The position numbers were made by a program, and so were the translations under genes. DNA of 64,000 nucleotides from Tupaia tana (taxonomy: Eukaryota; Chordata; Mammalia; Scandentia; Tupaiidae). The notes under the pieces are model-generated. The model had not been told where the DNA came from. It searched no databases and worked only from the letters and a program-made list of their open reading frames with translations. Of the stretch, positions 33,820 through 43,610 are shown in pieces (the first letter of the stretch is position 1; every line of letters starts with the position of its first letter). The DNA is taken from contig JAKSZU010000002.1 of NCBI GenBank assembly GCA_026018925.1, positions 90,299,475 to 90,363,474 of the forward strand, in the 5' to 3' direction.

Positions 33820-33882
33820 CTCTCTTTCTCTCTGACAAGCACACACCACCCTATAGCAAAGACTAAAAAAAAAAAAAAAAAT
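33586..33882 (+). repeat. tRNA-derived SINE, L-type
   Basis: GGTGGGCCAGTAGGTGACATGG, GGTTAAGGCGCTGGACC, B box AGTTCGAGTCC, middle module, (CT)n of about 45 bp, CCCTATAGCAAAGAC and A17. Confidence 0.9.
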
Positions 33883-33883
33883 T

Positions 33884-35049
33884 AACACTGGACATGCTTC
33901 AAAGACCTGAAAGGATTAACTATGTGTTTTACAGGCAATCATTTCCTGGATGACACAGAGGTGATGTTTATAGAAGAAATCTTTATTTTGAAATCTAATG
34001 GGACCATCTGAGAATGTCCACAGTGACACAGTGATGCTTACAATAAAGTGGATTTAAACATAATCATTTAAAATAACTTTTAAATGTCACCCCTTCATAG
34101 TGAGAGGCTCCAGAAAGAAGATGTAGCATATAAAATAATCTTTATTTTTTCCTTCTGATTTTCAGGCATGGCTCCCTTTACGTACTCCTGTCAGAAAAAC
34201 CTATTCAATTTGCTTCCCTTTACAAATATTGTGTGCATAGTAAACATGGCATGATATGCTTCACGTCAGATTTTTTGGCCTTTATTACTAATTCATTCTG
34301 GTTTCCTTGTGTCTCAGTAACTCCAGAAAGTCAGGGCATAGCCAACATTTAATATATAACATTTTTATTGAAGGCTTGTGCTCCTTCAGCCAAATTTGCC
34401 CTTTGAAGTTACTAAGAACGAAAAACATTACCAACTATTTGATCAGGTTATGTTTAAAAGAACATGAATTAATCAGTCGTTCACATTTACTCAAAGCCCT
34501 GGTTTTCTGGAAGATCCATATGGAGGTATTTTAGGCTCAGGTACTTAGAGATGGCTTACCCTTTGTTTGTTTTTGCTAGTGTACAAGAAAAAATGTAATT
34601 GAACTTCTTGGTGTTCTCTGATTTTGTGGGTGAAGGAGCCCTGTTAAGGAGACAGAGGACAAGCCTTGGTGAACATTAGTTATTACAGTTTGGAAGAAGA
34701 TTGTGGCTCCTCTTCATAAGAGTTTGTATTATCAGGGCGAGACCCGGTTTTTTGCCGCTGATGTGCAGGCTGAGAAATGCCTGTCACCTCCCTTGTCAAG
34801 TGGCTGCAGGTGCTGTTGCCACAGTGCCCATCAGCCCCCAGCCTTACACCGGAGGGAGGGGAGAAAGTCAGCATGAACTCCCCAGCCACAGGGCTCCAGC
34901 CTGGTGCATACATGGTCTGACAAGTGCATTATTATATGCCTAATTCCAGAAAGCCAGTCCCATCCTCTTCTGGACTCCACACAGAACTGTACTTAGCATA
35001 CCCTGTTAAGCAGCCCCTTGCACCTTTATGTGAAAGAGACACAGGTTGC
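33884..35049. other. Unique non-coding DNA
   Basis: Nothing recognised beyond short ORFs. Confidence 0.45.
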
Positions 35050-35065
35050 TGTCTCTCTCTCTCTC

Positions 35066-35346
35066 TTTCTTTCTTTTTTTTAAGAGAGAGTTTTTTGCTA
35101 TAGAGTTCATGTACTCACCAGAGGGTCAGAGAGAGACAGAGAAACAGAAAGAGAGAAATCAGCCCCCTCCCCCAGGGAGGGGGATGACCATGCCGCAATC
35201 CCTTCTCCTCTACTCTCTCAGGATCTTGGGCAGGCTTGTGCATGCAACTGGCATGAGTTTTAAGCCACCAGGTCCAGGACTCGAAATGCGGTTGGCTATG
35301 TGAGAGTCCAGTAATGTAATCATTAACCTAGCCATCCGCTGGTCCC
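35066..35346 (-). repeat. tRNA-derived SINE, L-type
   Basis: Reverse strand: GGGACCAGCGGATGGCTAGG, B box ATTTCGAGTCC, GAGAGTAGAGGAGAAGGG, CT zone and CTCTATAGCAAAAAACTCTC. Confidence 0.88.
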
Positions 35347-35489
35347 TCACAGGTCTCTGTTTAAGATAGTTGCACAAACTAATGCTACCGTGGACATTGA
35401 CCAAGTTTACTAAATTGAGCTTAATGAGGCTGAACATGGCTGGTCTTTTAACTGACTTGCTAGACCTTTTTATTTTTCTATTTAAAGAA

Positions 35490-35643
35490 TTATTGACTTC
35501 ATTTCATTTATTATTATTATTCAATTAGACCAGAGAGAGACAGAAAAAGAGAATGAGAAAGCAAGCTCTCAGGTCCGGGACTTGAACTGAAGTCGACCAT
35601 GTGGAAGTCTAGTGCCTTAACCACCACACCACCTGCCAGCCCC
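35490..35643 (-). repeat. tRNA-derived SINE, S-type
   Basis: Reverse strand: GGGGCTGGCAGGTGGTGTGG, B box AGTTCAAGTCC, GAGAGCTTGCTTTCTC, CT zone, GGTCTAATTGAATAATAATA and an AT tail. Confidence 0.87.
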
Positions 35644-35885
35644 TATTTATTTATTTTTAATTTGAGGGAGAAGGGGAGAAAGCAAGAGATCTTTTTACAA
35701 GGTCTTACCATCACGATCCTCCTGCCGCCCAGTTAGCTAGGATGACCAGCACATGCTATACAGCTCCTGGACTGTTCCAGGTCGGCCCATATCCAACCCA
35801 AGCCTCCTATGTGGCCCCAGCCTTGCATGGCAGTGCCCTGCCACTTATGCCACCGTGGCTGTGTCCCAACTTCTATTTTACTTCA
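35644..35885 (-). repeat. tRNA-related SINE, E-type, old
   Basis: Reverse strand: GGGACACAGCCACGGTGGC, AGTGGCAGGGCACTGCC, AGGCTTGGGTTGGATATGGG and CTTGCTTTCTCCCCTTCTCC, then an AAATAAATAAAT tail. A tRNA-like front but a different body from the L-type; compare 37608 and 60604. Confidence 0.5.
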
Positions 35886-36671
35886 AAAAATTTTCCCTTT
35901 GATATTGACAAGTGTTGATTTAGGTTTTTGAACCTATATATCCAAGAAATGTGTACTTAGAACATTCCACAAACGAACACTAGTGTCTTAAAAGAGTCTC
36001 ACATTCTCCTAGAGTATGCTCTTTGGTGGCGCCAGATGACCAAATCAAGGGGTTCCAGTTCTCTGGTTGAACCTCCTTCTCCAACTACGTCCTTCAGGTG
36101 CACGCCACACTTCAGCATGAAACAGTAGAAAGCCAAGCAGGAGTCAGAGCGAAGCTCCAGGGAGAGGAGTCTTTGTCAGGACCCCGAGGCCTGACTTTCA
36201 CATGGCCCTAAGCAGAGGGGGAAATGATGTCTTTGTGACTCAAATATGTTGGAACTTCATGTCATAGAGTCTGAATAAGAAAGTGTCTGGGAATTTGAAT
36301 GGACCCAATGGACTGGTTTTTTGGCCATAAATGTCCTCTGAGAAGGTTCAGGGAAAGCCTAGATTTGTATATTGCAGAAAGGCAGGATAGATATTGGGGA
36401 TTTCAAACCCCATCTTTGTCCACTAGAAACAGAGTTAGCATAAAGTGCCAAAGTAAGAGGGACATATACACCAAATGGGACCAAACCGTACCCTTGAGAG
36501 TCTACTCAACTGCCGACTATGAGTCCCAAATTTGGTTGTCATCAGTTTAGCAAGTGTTCCCAAGGAATTTAGACCCTATCACTACAGGACATCTTATACA
36601 GCATCTTGCCTAACCTTTTATATGGGCAGATCCCAGGAAGTATTTCAAGATCATCAGAAACAAGTTTTCTA
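35886..36671. other. Unique non-coding DNA
   Basis: Nothing recognised. An 83-codon ORF at 36299-36550 is unsupported. Confidence 0.45.
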
Positions 36672-36792
36672 GGCCCCAGCAGGTGGTGTGGTGGTTAAGG
36701 CTCTGGACACTCCCACATGGCTGACCATGGTTCAAGTCCCAGACCTTGTGGCTTGCTTTCTCACTCTCTCTCTCTCCTCTCTCTCTCTCTCT

Positions 36793-36835
<43 letters not shown>

Positions 36836-36904
36836 TGGTCAAATTACAATGAATGAATGAATAAATAAAATTAAATTAAATAATTCTTTAAACAAACAAA
36901 AAAG
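36672..36904 (+). repeat. tRNA-derived SINE, S-type
   Basis: GCCCCAGCAGGTGGTGTGG, B box GGTTCAAGTCC, GTGGCTTGCTTTCTC, CT zone turning into (GT)n at 36795-36834, GGTCAAATTACAATGAATG and an AT tail. TSD CAAGTTTTCTAG and CAAGCTTTCTAA. Confidence 0.92.
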
Positions 36905-37607
36905 CAAGCTTTCTAAACACACAGTGAGTTACCTAATAATTACTTTATGCTCTCTTTTCTCCAAGGAAGGGATGAGGAGAGGGAACTAGACCACAGAGCG
37001 ATATTGCTGAAAGAACTGTAGGCCAGAGACAGGCTCTGCACATTCACACCCATCAGGCAGGGCCCAGGAGGCTGGCTCAGGCCACTGTGTCTGTCAGAGA
37101 GCACGGTCCACAGGGAGATGTGAGTTGTGAAGTTACAGAGATTTATTCTGTATGACAGATTTCAAAAAGTTCCTGGAGAAATGGAATTAAAGTCTGAGCT
37201 TATTTTGGTGCCAAAAATAAAAACCAAAACCTTGAAATTCACTTATTTTCTCCATACTACACATTTTCTGTAAAATGTTTAGAGACTCCTCAGATGTGGC
37301 ACTGAGTCTGTAGTTTAGGTCCCACAGTCCTGATACCCTCATTCTCCAGGCATGACTCGCTGAGACATTTTCTACTCAGTCGTCCTTTTCCAGTTCTTTT
37401 TAATGAATCTGTCACTAATATTTATATTCTAACCTGTTAAATATAATATAGAACAAAATATAAAGAAATGCAAATTAGCAAACGAACACGTATCAGCCAG
37501 ATTGTACTGAATATTTATTGTCTTGGGTATTCACTGTTATCAATCATGATATGGTTTAACCTTGGCACAGTTTCTGTGCTGATATAAAATAAATCCATTA
37601 AAAAGTG
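36905..37607. other. Unique AT-rich DNA
   Basis: Nothing recognised. Confidence 0.45.
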
Positions 37608-37840
37608 TTTCAGTTTATTTATTTCTTCCATGAGAAAGAAAAAAAGAAGAGAGAAAGAAAAAAGAAAGAAGGAAAGAAAGAAGAAAGAAAGAGACAGTAC
37701 CTCAAACAATGTCTTCATACCACAACCCACCTCAGCTTTAGCCAGCCCAGCATCATGGAAACACACATGCCAACATGTTCAGTGAGGTCTCCAGACACCA
37801 ACCCAGAACCTTCCCAAGTGGATCAGCCTCACAGACCATC
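37608..37840 (-). repeat. E-type SINE-like element with a GA-rich tract
   Basis: AGTTTATTTATTTCTTCC, a GAAA-rich run (37633-37693), then ACACCAACCCAGAACCTTCCC and GTGGATCAGCCTCAC. The last phrases parallel ACACAAACCCAGAAACCTCC and GTGGGTCAGCCTGG in the copy at 60604. Family unnamed. Confidence 0.45.
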
Positions 37841-38059
37841 AGGTTTTATCATGGCACCACTGTTCAGCCCGTTAATTAGACTTTGTTAACATAGAGACAG
37901 GCCTATGCTAGATCTTTTCAGTGACTCTAGCACACCATGAATTTTACCAAGATTTTACTGAGGCCCTCCTAGCTGTTCCCTGTTTAAATTTTTACCTTTT
38001 CTGTATGAGAACAAGGAGGTCATTTATCATTTGAAAAGAAAAGAATAAGGTGAAGGAAT

Positions 38060-38245
38060 GGAAAGGACATGGACTTGGAAGAAAACCAGCCTGGATTTGA
38101 GTCCTGGTTTAATATCAAAGGACCACAGTCATGTTACTGAAACATTCTGGGATTCCTAATTTACACGGGTGAACTGAGACCTTGCTTGGTTGTTGGGGAA
38201 TTTGATGAAATAGTATAGAAAGCTTCTAGCACATAGAGATGTTGA
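38060..38245 (+). repeat. MIR SINE fossil
   Basis: GGACTTGGAAGAAAACCAGCC, GGATTTGAGTCCTGGTTT, GTTACTGAAACATTCTGGG and ACGGGTGAACTGAGACC follow MIR order. Confidence 0.65.
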
Positions 38246-38269
38246 TGTTTCTTACTGTTGCCAACCTCG

Positions 38270-38425
38270 GCACCTCCACTAATTTTACCCTCATGACTAC
38301 TGCCAACAGAGTGACTGCAGGAAATCAGAACTTCAGTTTCCTCTTTCATAAAACAAAAATTATTTCTCCCTCATAGAGTTATGAAGACAAAGAAACGCTG
38401 ATGCCTAGAAGTGCTAGAAACATGG
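38270..38425 (+). repeat. MIR SINE fossil, partial
   Basis: TCAGTTTCCTCTTTCATAAA, TCTCCCTCATAGAGTTATGA and CCTAGAAGTGCTAGAAAC match the second half of MIR. It directly follows another MIR-like unit. Confidence 0.6.
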
Positions 38426-39159
38426 CCTCCGTTTAATATATTTTAGTTCAAAATCTGTCCCTCTTCCCATTTCCTTAACAAGAGCAGAGAATTCTTCAAG
38501 CACCTGTAATTCCCAGGCTAGTAGTTCATTCTGATCTTGAGATTAAATTAGAGCCTGCAGGGTCACCTGAAATGTGCTCCAAATTAGACCTGAAGTCTGG
38601 ATCCGTGTCTGGGAAAAGATTCATACATTACTACCAGGCTTGCCAGGTCTGGATGGATCTTCAGGCTGCAGAGGAAGCAGGAAGTGTGTGCACAGGAGTA
38701 TGCCTCTAGCAGCTCTTCGTCCCTGTCCTTCAGGGACTCCAGTGCCAAGAACGAGTCCTGCTGGAGCACTGGCAGAGAGTCTAACTCCACCTATCCATCG
38801 GGCCTCGGCCTGGGCCTGCTCTCGGTTCAGTGAGAAGAGGATCTTTCTTCCGACTGCCGTACCTGGGGCTTACTCACCATTTCCTACTTCCTGGTCAGAG
38901 ACAAGAAAACAGATGACCTTTGTGTGCACAGTGGGATCCTGTGGTGTAAGGGTAGCCTGATGCAGGCCAAATGCAGCTTCCACAGCAACCTGGCAACTGC
39001 TAGGTGCTTCCGCGGCCTGTGGCAATAGTAGAGAAAAATGAAGACAAAGCCCAAAATATGCTTCATCTCATACCCCAACACATAGCCTTCATTACCCCTC
39101 CTCCTTTTTCCCTGCGTTCTATGTACCTTCCTCCCAAAGAACAAGAAAGCTGCTGCTTA
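38426..39159. other. Unique DNA with a 128-codon ORF
   Basis: The plus ORF at 38574-38960 starts without a convincing Kozak context and has no domain. An overlapping minus ORF is equally open. Treated as non-coding. Confidence 0.4.
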
Positions 39160-39246
39160 TCTGTGCGTATGAAAGCAAGAAATCACCCCTCAGTGGGGAT
39201 GGCCATGCCACAATCCCCTCTCTTCCATTCTCCTCTCAGGATTTTT
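39160..39246 (-). repeat. L-type SINE, 3' part, split by HAL1
   Basis: ATCACCCCTCAGTGGGGATGG, CCACAATCCCCTCTCTTCC and ATTCTCCTCTCAGG are the middle module in reverse. The same SINE resumes at 42142 with its head. The A tail and end module are missing. Confidence 0.85.
39230..39246. repeat. TSD of the HAL1 element, left copy
   Basis: CTCCTCTCAGGATTTTT is repeated at 42142-42158. The T end merges with the element's tail, so the exact boundary is ambiguous by a few bases. Confidence 0.9.
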
Positions 39247-39251
39247 TTTTT

Positions 39252-39695
39252 ATTTCAGTTTATTTATTTGCATTCATTCACTGAACATCATTACAGCATA
39301 CAAAATGAGATTTTCCATCCAAAGTACACTATATATTGTCTCAATCAAGCACATCAACAAACATGTTATTGTCAGCAAATGATCTTCCATTTCTTGTCTT
39401 CTGTATGTTTTGCTTTCCCCCCCCCCATCCTTGATTCCCTATCTCCTACCCTCTCCCATCTCCCACTCTCCTCCCACACTGTCTCTGGTATCTATGTTTG
39501 CTTTCTATACTGTTTTCTCCTCACATTTTATTGTATCGCCAAAGACCCTGATCAATCCAAATACCCTCATAGCAAACACAGGTGATACCCACATTTCCAT
39601 GAACACAAGTCTTACTTTACGCATCCTATAAAGTAGCACCTAGCTGTGGCTACATATCCTACTACAGTCATTAAATAGATATATATTTTTTTTCT
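39252..39695 (-). repeat. HAL1 3' UTR, distal module
   Basis: Contains GCATACAAAATGAGATTTTCC, a polypyrimidine run with CCCTATCTCCTACCCTCTCC (G-rich on the element strand) and GTCTCTGGTATCTATG. Each has a counterpart in the proximal module at 39700-39965. G-rich polypurine tracts are common in mammalian L1 3' UTRs. A 193-codon plus-strand ORF over this region is antisense and low-complexity, not a gene. Confidence 0.75.
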
Positions 39696-39699
39696 GAAA

Positions 39700-39965
39700 C
39701 TATTTTTTTTGTAACTCAATTTACATTCCTTCCCTAAGCTTCATCACAGCATACAAAATGCAATCTCCCATCCAGTACACACTGCATAGTGACACAATCA
39801 TGCACATTACAAAAAATTTTCCATTACTAGTTCCTAGAATTACTTCCACCCCTCTTTCTGACCCTCTGTCCCTTCCCATCCTCTTCTCACACCACCTCCG
39901 GTGTCTACAATTGTCCTTCATTCCCTTCCCACCCACATTGCATTGATCACACAATTTCCTACATA
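39700..39965 (-). repeat. HAL1 3' UTR, proximal module
   Basis: CACAGCATACAAAATGCAATC, CCCATCCAGTACACACTG, CCCTCTGTCCCTTCCCATCC and CACCACCTCCGGTGTCTAC parallel the distal module in the same order. This indicates an old tandem duplication. Confidence 0.75.
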
Positions 39966-40249
39966 ATCTAACTACTTTCAATGGTGAGTTCACTCATTAC
40001 TACTAAGAAAACCAGTTTTAACTTAACTCAAAGAAGTGCCAAGGAACTTTGCTTAAAGCCAGGAAACAAGTTAGGATTCTGTTCAAATGGAAGGTGCATG
40101 AACCTATCAGTTCCATGTACTTTTATCTTCTGTTCTGGTTCAATTTTCCTGATTAAATTCTGGGATATAATATTCAACTCCAGACTTGTCCCGATGATTA
40201 AGTTGGCCACTTTCATAGTTTTTGGACTCTTATTCCCATGTGTCTGTGT

Positions 40250-41251
40250 TTAATTTTCTTGATACAACACACCCTTGAGAACTTCTTGGAGATCTGGTCT
40301 GGTGCTGGTAAATTCTTTCAGGTTTTGTTTATCTGAGAATGTTCTTGTCTTTTCTTCCCACCTGAAAGATAATCTTGCCGGGTACAGTATTCTTGGCTGA
40401 AATTGCTTCTCTCGTAACACTTTGAATATATTTTCCCATTCTCTCCTCACTCGCATTGTTTCTGATGAGAGATCTGCTGTTAGCCTGATGGGATGTCCTT
40501 TGTAGGTAACTTGATGTTTCTCTCTTGCCAATCTTAGTATCTTGTCTTTGTCTGCGGTTTTGGTCAACCTGGCTATAATGTGTCTTGGAGAAGATCTTCT
40601 TGGGTTGATTCTATTTGGGGTCCTTTGTATTTCCTGGGACTGGATCTTCAAATGCCTCTCTAGGTTTGGAAAGTTTTCTTGCAGGATTTCATGGAATAGA
40701 TTATCAATGCCTTTATGGGTCTCTTCACCTTCTGGAATGCCAATTATCCGGATATTTGGACGTTTGATGGTATCCAGTACTTCTTGCATATCATTCTCAA
40801 ATTTTGGGGCCATTTTCTCAGTCTTCGTGGTGGATTTTTCTAAGCCAGCCATTTTCTCTTCTACATCTGAGATTCTATTTTCTGAATGATCTAGTCTGCT
40901 TTTAATACTTTCAAGGGAGATTTTGACTTCTTGTATTATAGCCTTCATCTCTAGCAGTTCCTTTTGAGTCTTTTGTAAAGTGTGTAATTCCTCTTTTAGA
41001 TCTTGCAAGAATTTCCTCATCTCCTGGAACTCAGTAACTTCTTTCTCCTTTCTCTTTAGCACTTCATTATCTCTCTTTTCTTCCATCTCTGTTAGCTTCG
41101 ACATTATGAATGCTCTAAATCCCTTATCAGACATTTCCATGAATTTCACCAAACTGCTTGTGGATGAAGGAGAGTTACTCTTTTCCATTGGAGGAGAGGT
41201 ATTTTCTCGTTTTCCCATATTTCTCGTGATCCGACGGTGATTTCTTGTCAT
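40250..41251 (-). CDS. LINE-1-type ORF1 protein of a HAL1 element, intact
   Basis: A 333-codon uninterrupted frame, close to the 338 residues of human L1 ORF1p. Order seen: a basic, Ser-rich N-terminus (residues 1-35); a charged heptad-like coiled coil (about 50-155, with many Glu/Lys/Leu and ending near EEKMAGLEKS); an RRM-type domain beginning NIRIIGIPEGEE (about 170); and a C-terminal domain with PRHIIARLTK, KGHPIRLTADLS, RREWENIFKVL and QPRILYPARLSF. These are the conserved RNA-binding stretches of mammalian ORF1p, including the paired arginines of RREW. ORF1p normally trimerises on its RNA as a chaperone. The start at 41251 is the first ATG of the frame; another Met lies 11 codons in. 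No ORF2 follows, so the reverse transcriptase must come from elsewhere. Confidence 0.9.
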   Translation of the reverse strand: MTRNHRRITRNMGKRENTSPPMEKSNSPSSTSSLVKFMEMSDKGFRAFIMSKLTEMEEKRDNEVLKRKEKEVTEFQEMRKFLQDLKEELHTLQKTQKELLEMKAIIQEVKISLESIKSRLDHSENRISDVEEKMAGLEKSTTKTEKMAPKFENDMQEVLDTIKRPNIRIIGIPEGEETHKGIDNLFHEILQENFPNLERHLKIQSQEIQRTPNRINPRRSSPRHIIARLTKTADKDKILRLAREKHQVTYKGHPIRLTADLSSETMRVRREWENIFKVLREKQFQPRILYPARLSFRWEEKTRTFSDKQNLKEFTSTRPDLQEVLKGVLYQEN

Positions 41252-41499
41252 CAGATGGATGGTATGTTTCTTTCAAATTCTTGAAGTTAAGCCTCAATGT
41301 TCAGGAGAAAGCAGACAGAGGTGTTCCAGAATCTGTTTGCTGTTCTGTTGTAATCGCACACTAGCTTTGCTTGCTGGAGGCTGAATTATGAGTAGAAAAT
41401 CTTCATTTCTCCTGTCCCCTGAAATATCTAGTTCCCAGTAGCCATGCGGAATCCTCTGAAGGAAGGGCTCAACTCTCCTCGGTTCCAGAGGTCTTGCTC

Positions 41500-41796
41500 T
41501 TAACGCTGGGATATACTGCCTCTTGCTTTAACTGTTTGGTTCACTCTGCATTGACAACTAATGGACAGGTCAAGCTGTGTTCTTAGATCCCAACACGGCA
41601 GGATGTTAATGTGAGCATAAGTAAATTGTGCTAAATTGGTCTGCCCTCCTCCATCCGGGTTCAGCAGAGGCAGCCATCCTGCAAAAGCGAATTTCTGAGC
41701 AGGTGGACCACGTGAATTCTCTGAGCCGGGGGTCAGTCTGCCCAAGGCATTGGAACCCAGCCACCACCAAGGGCTCCAAGAAAGCAGTAATTGCAA
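41500..41796 (-). other. Upstream ORF in the HAL1 5' UTR (98 codons)
   Basis: Open on the element's sense strand between the 101-codon uORF and ORF1. Trp-rich start, no recognised domain. It may be fortuitous. Confidence 0.3.
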
Positions 41797-41825
41797 ACGG
41801 CTCAGCAGGTGCCTGGCCTGGTTTC

Positions 41826-42131
41826 TTATTGCTCCTGTAGGTCCTTAGGGGTCTCCTTCAGATTCCACTTTCCCACACAAAGTTGCTGATGATCGGGTCT
41901 GTTCTCCTGGCAGGGTAAGTCCCATCGATGAAACAATACTGCTTCTGTTGCCTCCAACCTCAGGAGCTCAAATTTTCCTGAAAGTGGGGTCTCGGTCCTG
42001 AGACCATCACCCACACAGCGGTTCTTCACCGGTCTTTCACCTCCTTTGCTGCGCTGGCGAACCGTTTTATCGCGTCCGCGCGCCGTTCTTCTGCGCCCGA
42101 GCGCTGGCGCATTGTTCTTCTGCGCCGGCAT
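41826..42131 (-). other. Upstream ORF at the HAL1 5' end (101 codons)
   Basis: Its ATG lies about ten bases from the element's 5' end, so it would be the first AUG of a full-length transcript. The product is strongly basic in its first half (MPAQKNNAPALGRRRTARGR). No family recognised. It could be a true small protein, a translational regulator or chance. Confidence 0.35.
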
Positions 42132-42141
42132 TCAGTTCTGC

Positions 42142-42275
42142 CTCCTCTCAGGATTTTTGACGTGCACCCACATGCCTCCAGTGTGAGTTTCAAGCTGCCA
42201 AGTCTGGGACTCGAACCATAGTTGGCCAAGTGGGAATCCGGCAACATAACTATTGTGCCATCTGCTAGTCCCAGC
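42142..42275 (-). repeat. L-type SINE, 5' part, split by HAL1 (includes right TSD)
   Basis: Starts with the right TSD CTCCTCTCAGGATTTTT. The reverse strand reads GGGACTAGCAGATGGCACAATAG, B box GGTTCGAGTCC, GGCAGCTTGAAACTCAC and CATGTGGGTGCACG. It completes the SINE begun at 39160. Confidence 0.88.
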
Positions 42276-43610
42276 AAAGCTAATTTTTTTTTTACAGCAT
42301 TTCATGTTCACTTAGGGTTCAGTTTAATCTATTCACATTTTATGGGTCATTTAGGGAGGGCTGAGGAATATCTTATTTTATATTGTTGGTGAGGCCTTGA
42401 CTCATTATAGCAGGGCTCATTTTCATTTTTATTTCTCAGTTGCATCTGCCAACCACCCTAGAAACTATTTGGTAATGGATACAGGCAGTCCATACAATGC
42501 ATTTTTAGAATCCACTGTATTTGGCACTAGAAGAACAAAGACAGATTGACAAATGGGGTGACAGCTCCAATCTCCTTGTCCTGTGGGGCCTTGGATAATT
42601 GATCTGAAATGGATCCTTTTGTCTGCCATAGAATTTTATTGGGTAGGGAGATGCTATCTATCTTTTATGGTCCAAAAGCTAAAATCTCAATGAACATGTT
42701 GTTTCACCCAGTGCCACTTAACTCTGCAGGGTCAGGAAGCAATAGCAGTGAACTGCCCACCCTGGAGCCCAACACCTAGGTCAAGGTGAAGCCAAGGGGC
42801 AAAGGTCTCCAGATGACCCCGAGTCAGGGCAAAGGTACACACCAGCACAATCTGATTCTCTGGTTGTAAAGCTAGGGATGTGACCCTGCCTGCTTACAGA
42901 GAAAGACACTGGCAGACATTACAAAGCTTCCCCTGGGTGTTTGGCACCAGAATTGAGTAGCTGATATGAACCCTCATCTTCAAAAACTTAAATTTTCTTA
43001 AAGTAACTCTGAGCCCACAGCTGCATTGCAATTTTGCCATCCTTGGGTTCTCCTGTCCTTTCCGGGTTGCACAAGTTTGGGGAAGCTTATACCATGCTTG
43101 GAAAGGCAAAGGGGCCTGCCTGGTCACACCAGCACCCCCACTGTCCCAGCCACGGCCACACTTTGATGCCAGCATCCTGTGCTGCTCCATGCCCTTATTG
43201 AGGCCTGAGGGAACTCATGGTAGCTGTGTGTCCTAGTCTTGGAGCTTCCCGCCCTGAACATACCACCAATCTTCCTCCTGGGGCCTTCTGCCTCTCCAGG
43301 GCAAAGCCAGGGAACCCACCCTTCTCTATGCCTTCAGACCTTTACCTGCTTCCAGGCCAGGGAAGCTTTTTCTCCTATGAAAGGCCCGCCACAGCCCACC
43401 ATGGCTTGTCTTACCGAGACATTCTGCCTCTTTCCCCAAATGTTTACTCCCCATTGAGAATCAGGTTTTTAGAATACAAAAGCCAGGAATTCCAGCCAGG
43501 TAAGTCTGGCTTCTCCACATGGAACCCTGAGGCACAGAAGCACATAGGAAACAGAGAGAAATACAGAGAGGGAGAACCAGGAAAAAGTCTACTTAACAAC
43601 TCCAAACCTG
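42276..43610. other. Unique non-coding DNA
   Basis: ORFs of 98 and 136 codons (42894-43190 minus; 43217-43627 plus) show no domain. The latter reads into a SINE. Nothing else recognised. Confidence 0.4.

Larger units (their letters stand above)
39242..42141 (-). mobile_element. HAL1-like retrotransposon, full length, ORF1 only
   Basis: In element orientation it reads: CpG-rich 5' UTR (42141-41252), ORF1 (41251-40250), a 1-kb 3' UTR of two related modules, and an A tail (T run at 39242-39251). It is flanked by a 17-bp TSD and sits inside an older SINE. About 2.9 kb in all; a complete L1 would need some 3.8 kb more for ORF2. The junction ORF1-3' UTR shows no endonuclease or reverse transcriptase remnant in any frame. 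Known HAL1 elements have this layout and are mobilised by L1 ORF2 protein in trans. Autonomous mobility is therefore not expected. The intact ORF and clean TSD suggest fairly recent insertion. Confidence 0.85.
41252..42141 (-). promoter_or_regulatory. HAL1 5' UTR with probable internal promoter
   Basis: About 890 bp upstream of ORF1. The outermost 100 bp (42030-42130) are very CpG-rich compared with the rest of the window and hold two copies of GCGCAGAAGAAC on the element strand. L1 5' UTRs carry an internal RNA polymerase II promoter, and this position and composition fit. Activity is inferred. Confidence 0.55.

Noticed and set aside
33091-33888. 265-codon minus-strand ORF
   Set aside because: About half of it is SINE and CT microsatellite sequence and it crosses the duplicated segment. 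No domain, no splice or promoter context.
39004-39585. 193-codon plus-strand ORF
   Set aside because: It runs antisense through an old SINE remnant and the HAL1 3' UTR; low-complexity Ser/Pro/Leu content.
40542-40889. 115-codon plus-strand ORF
   Set aside because: Antisense shadow of HAL1 ORF1.
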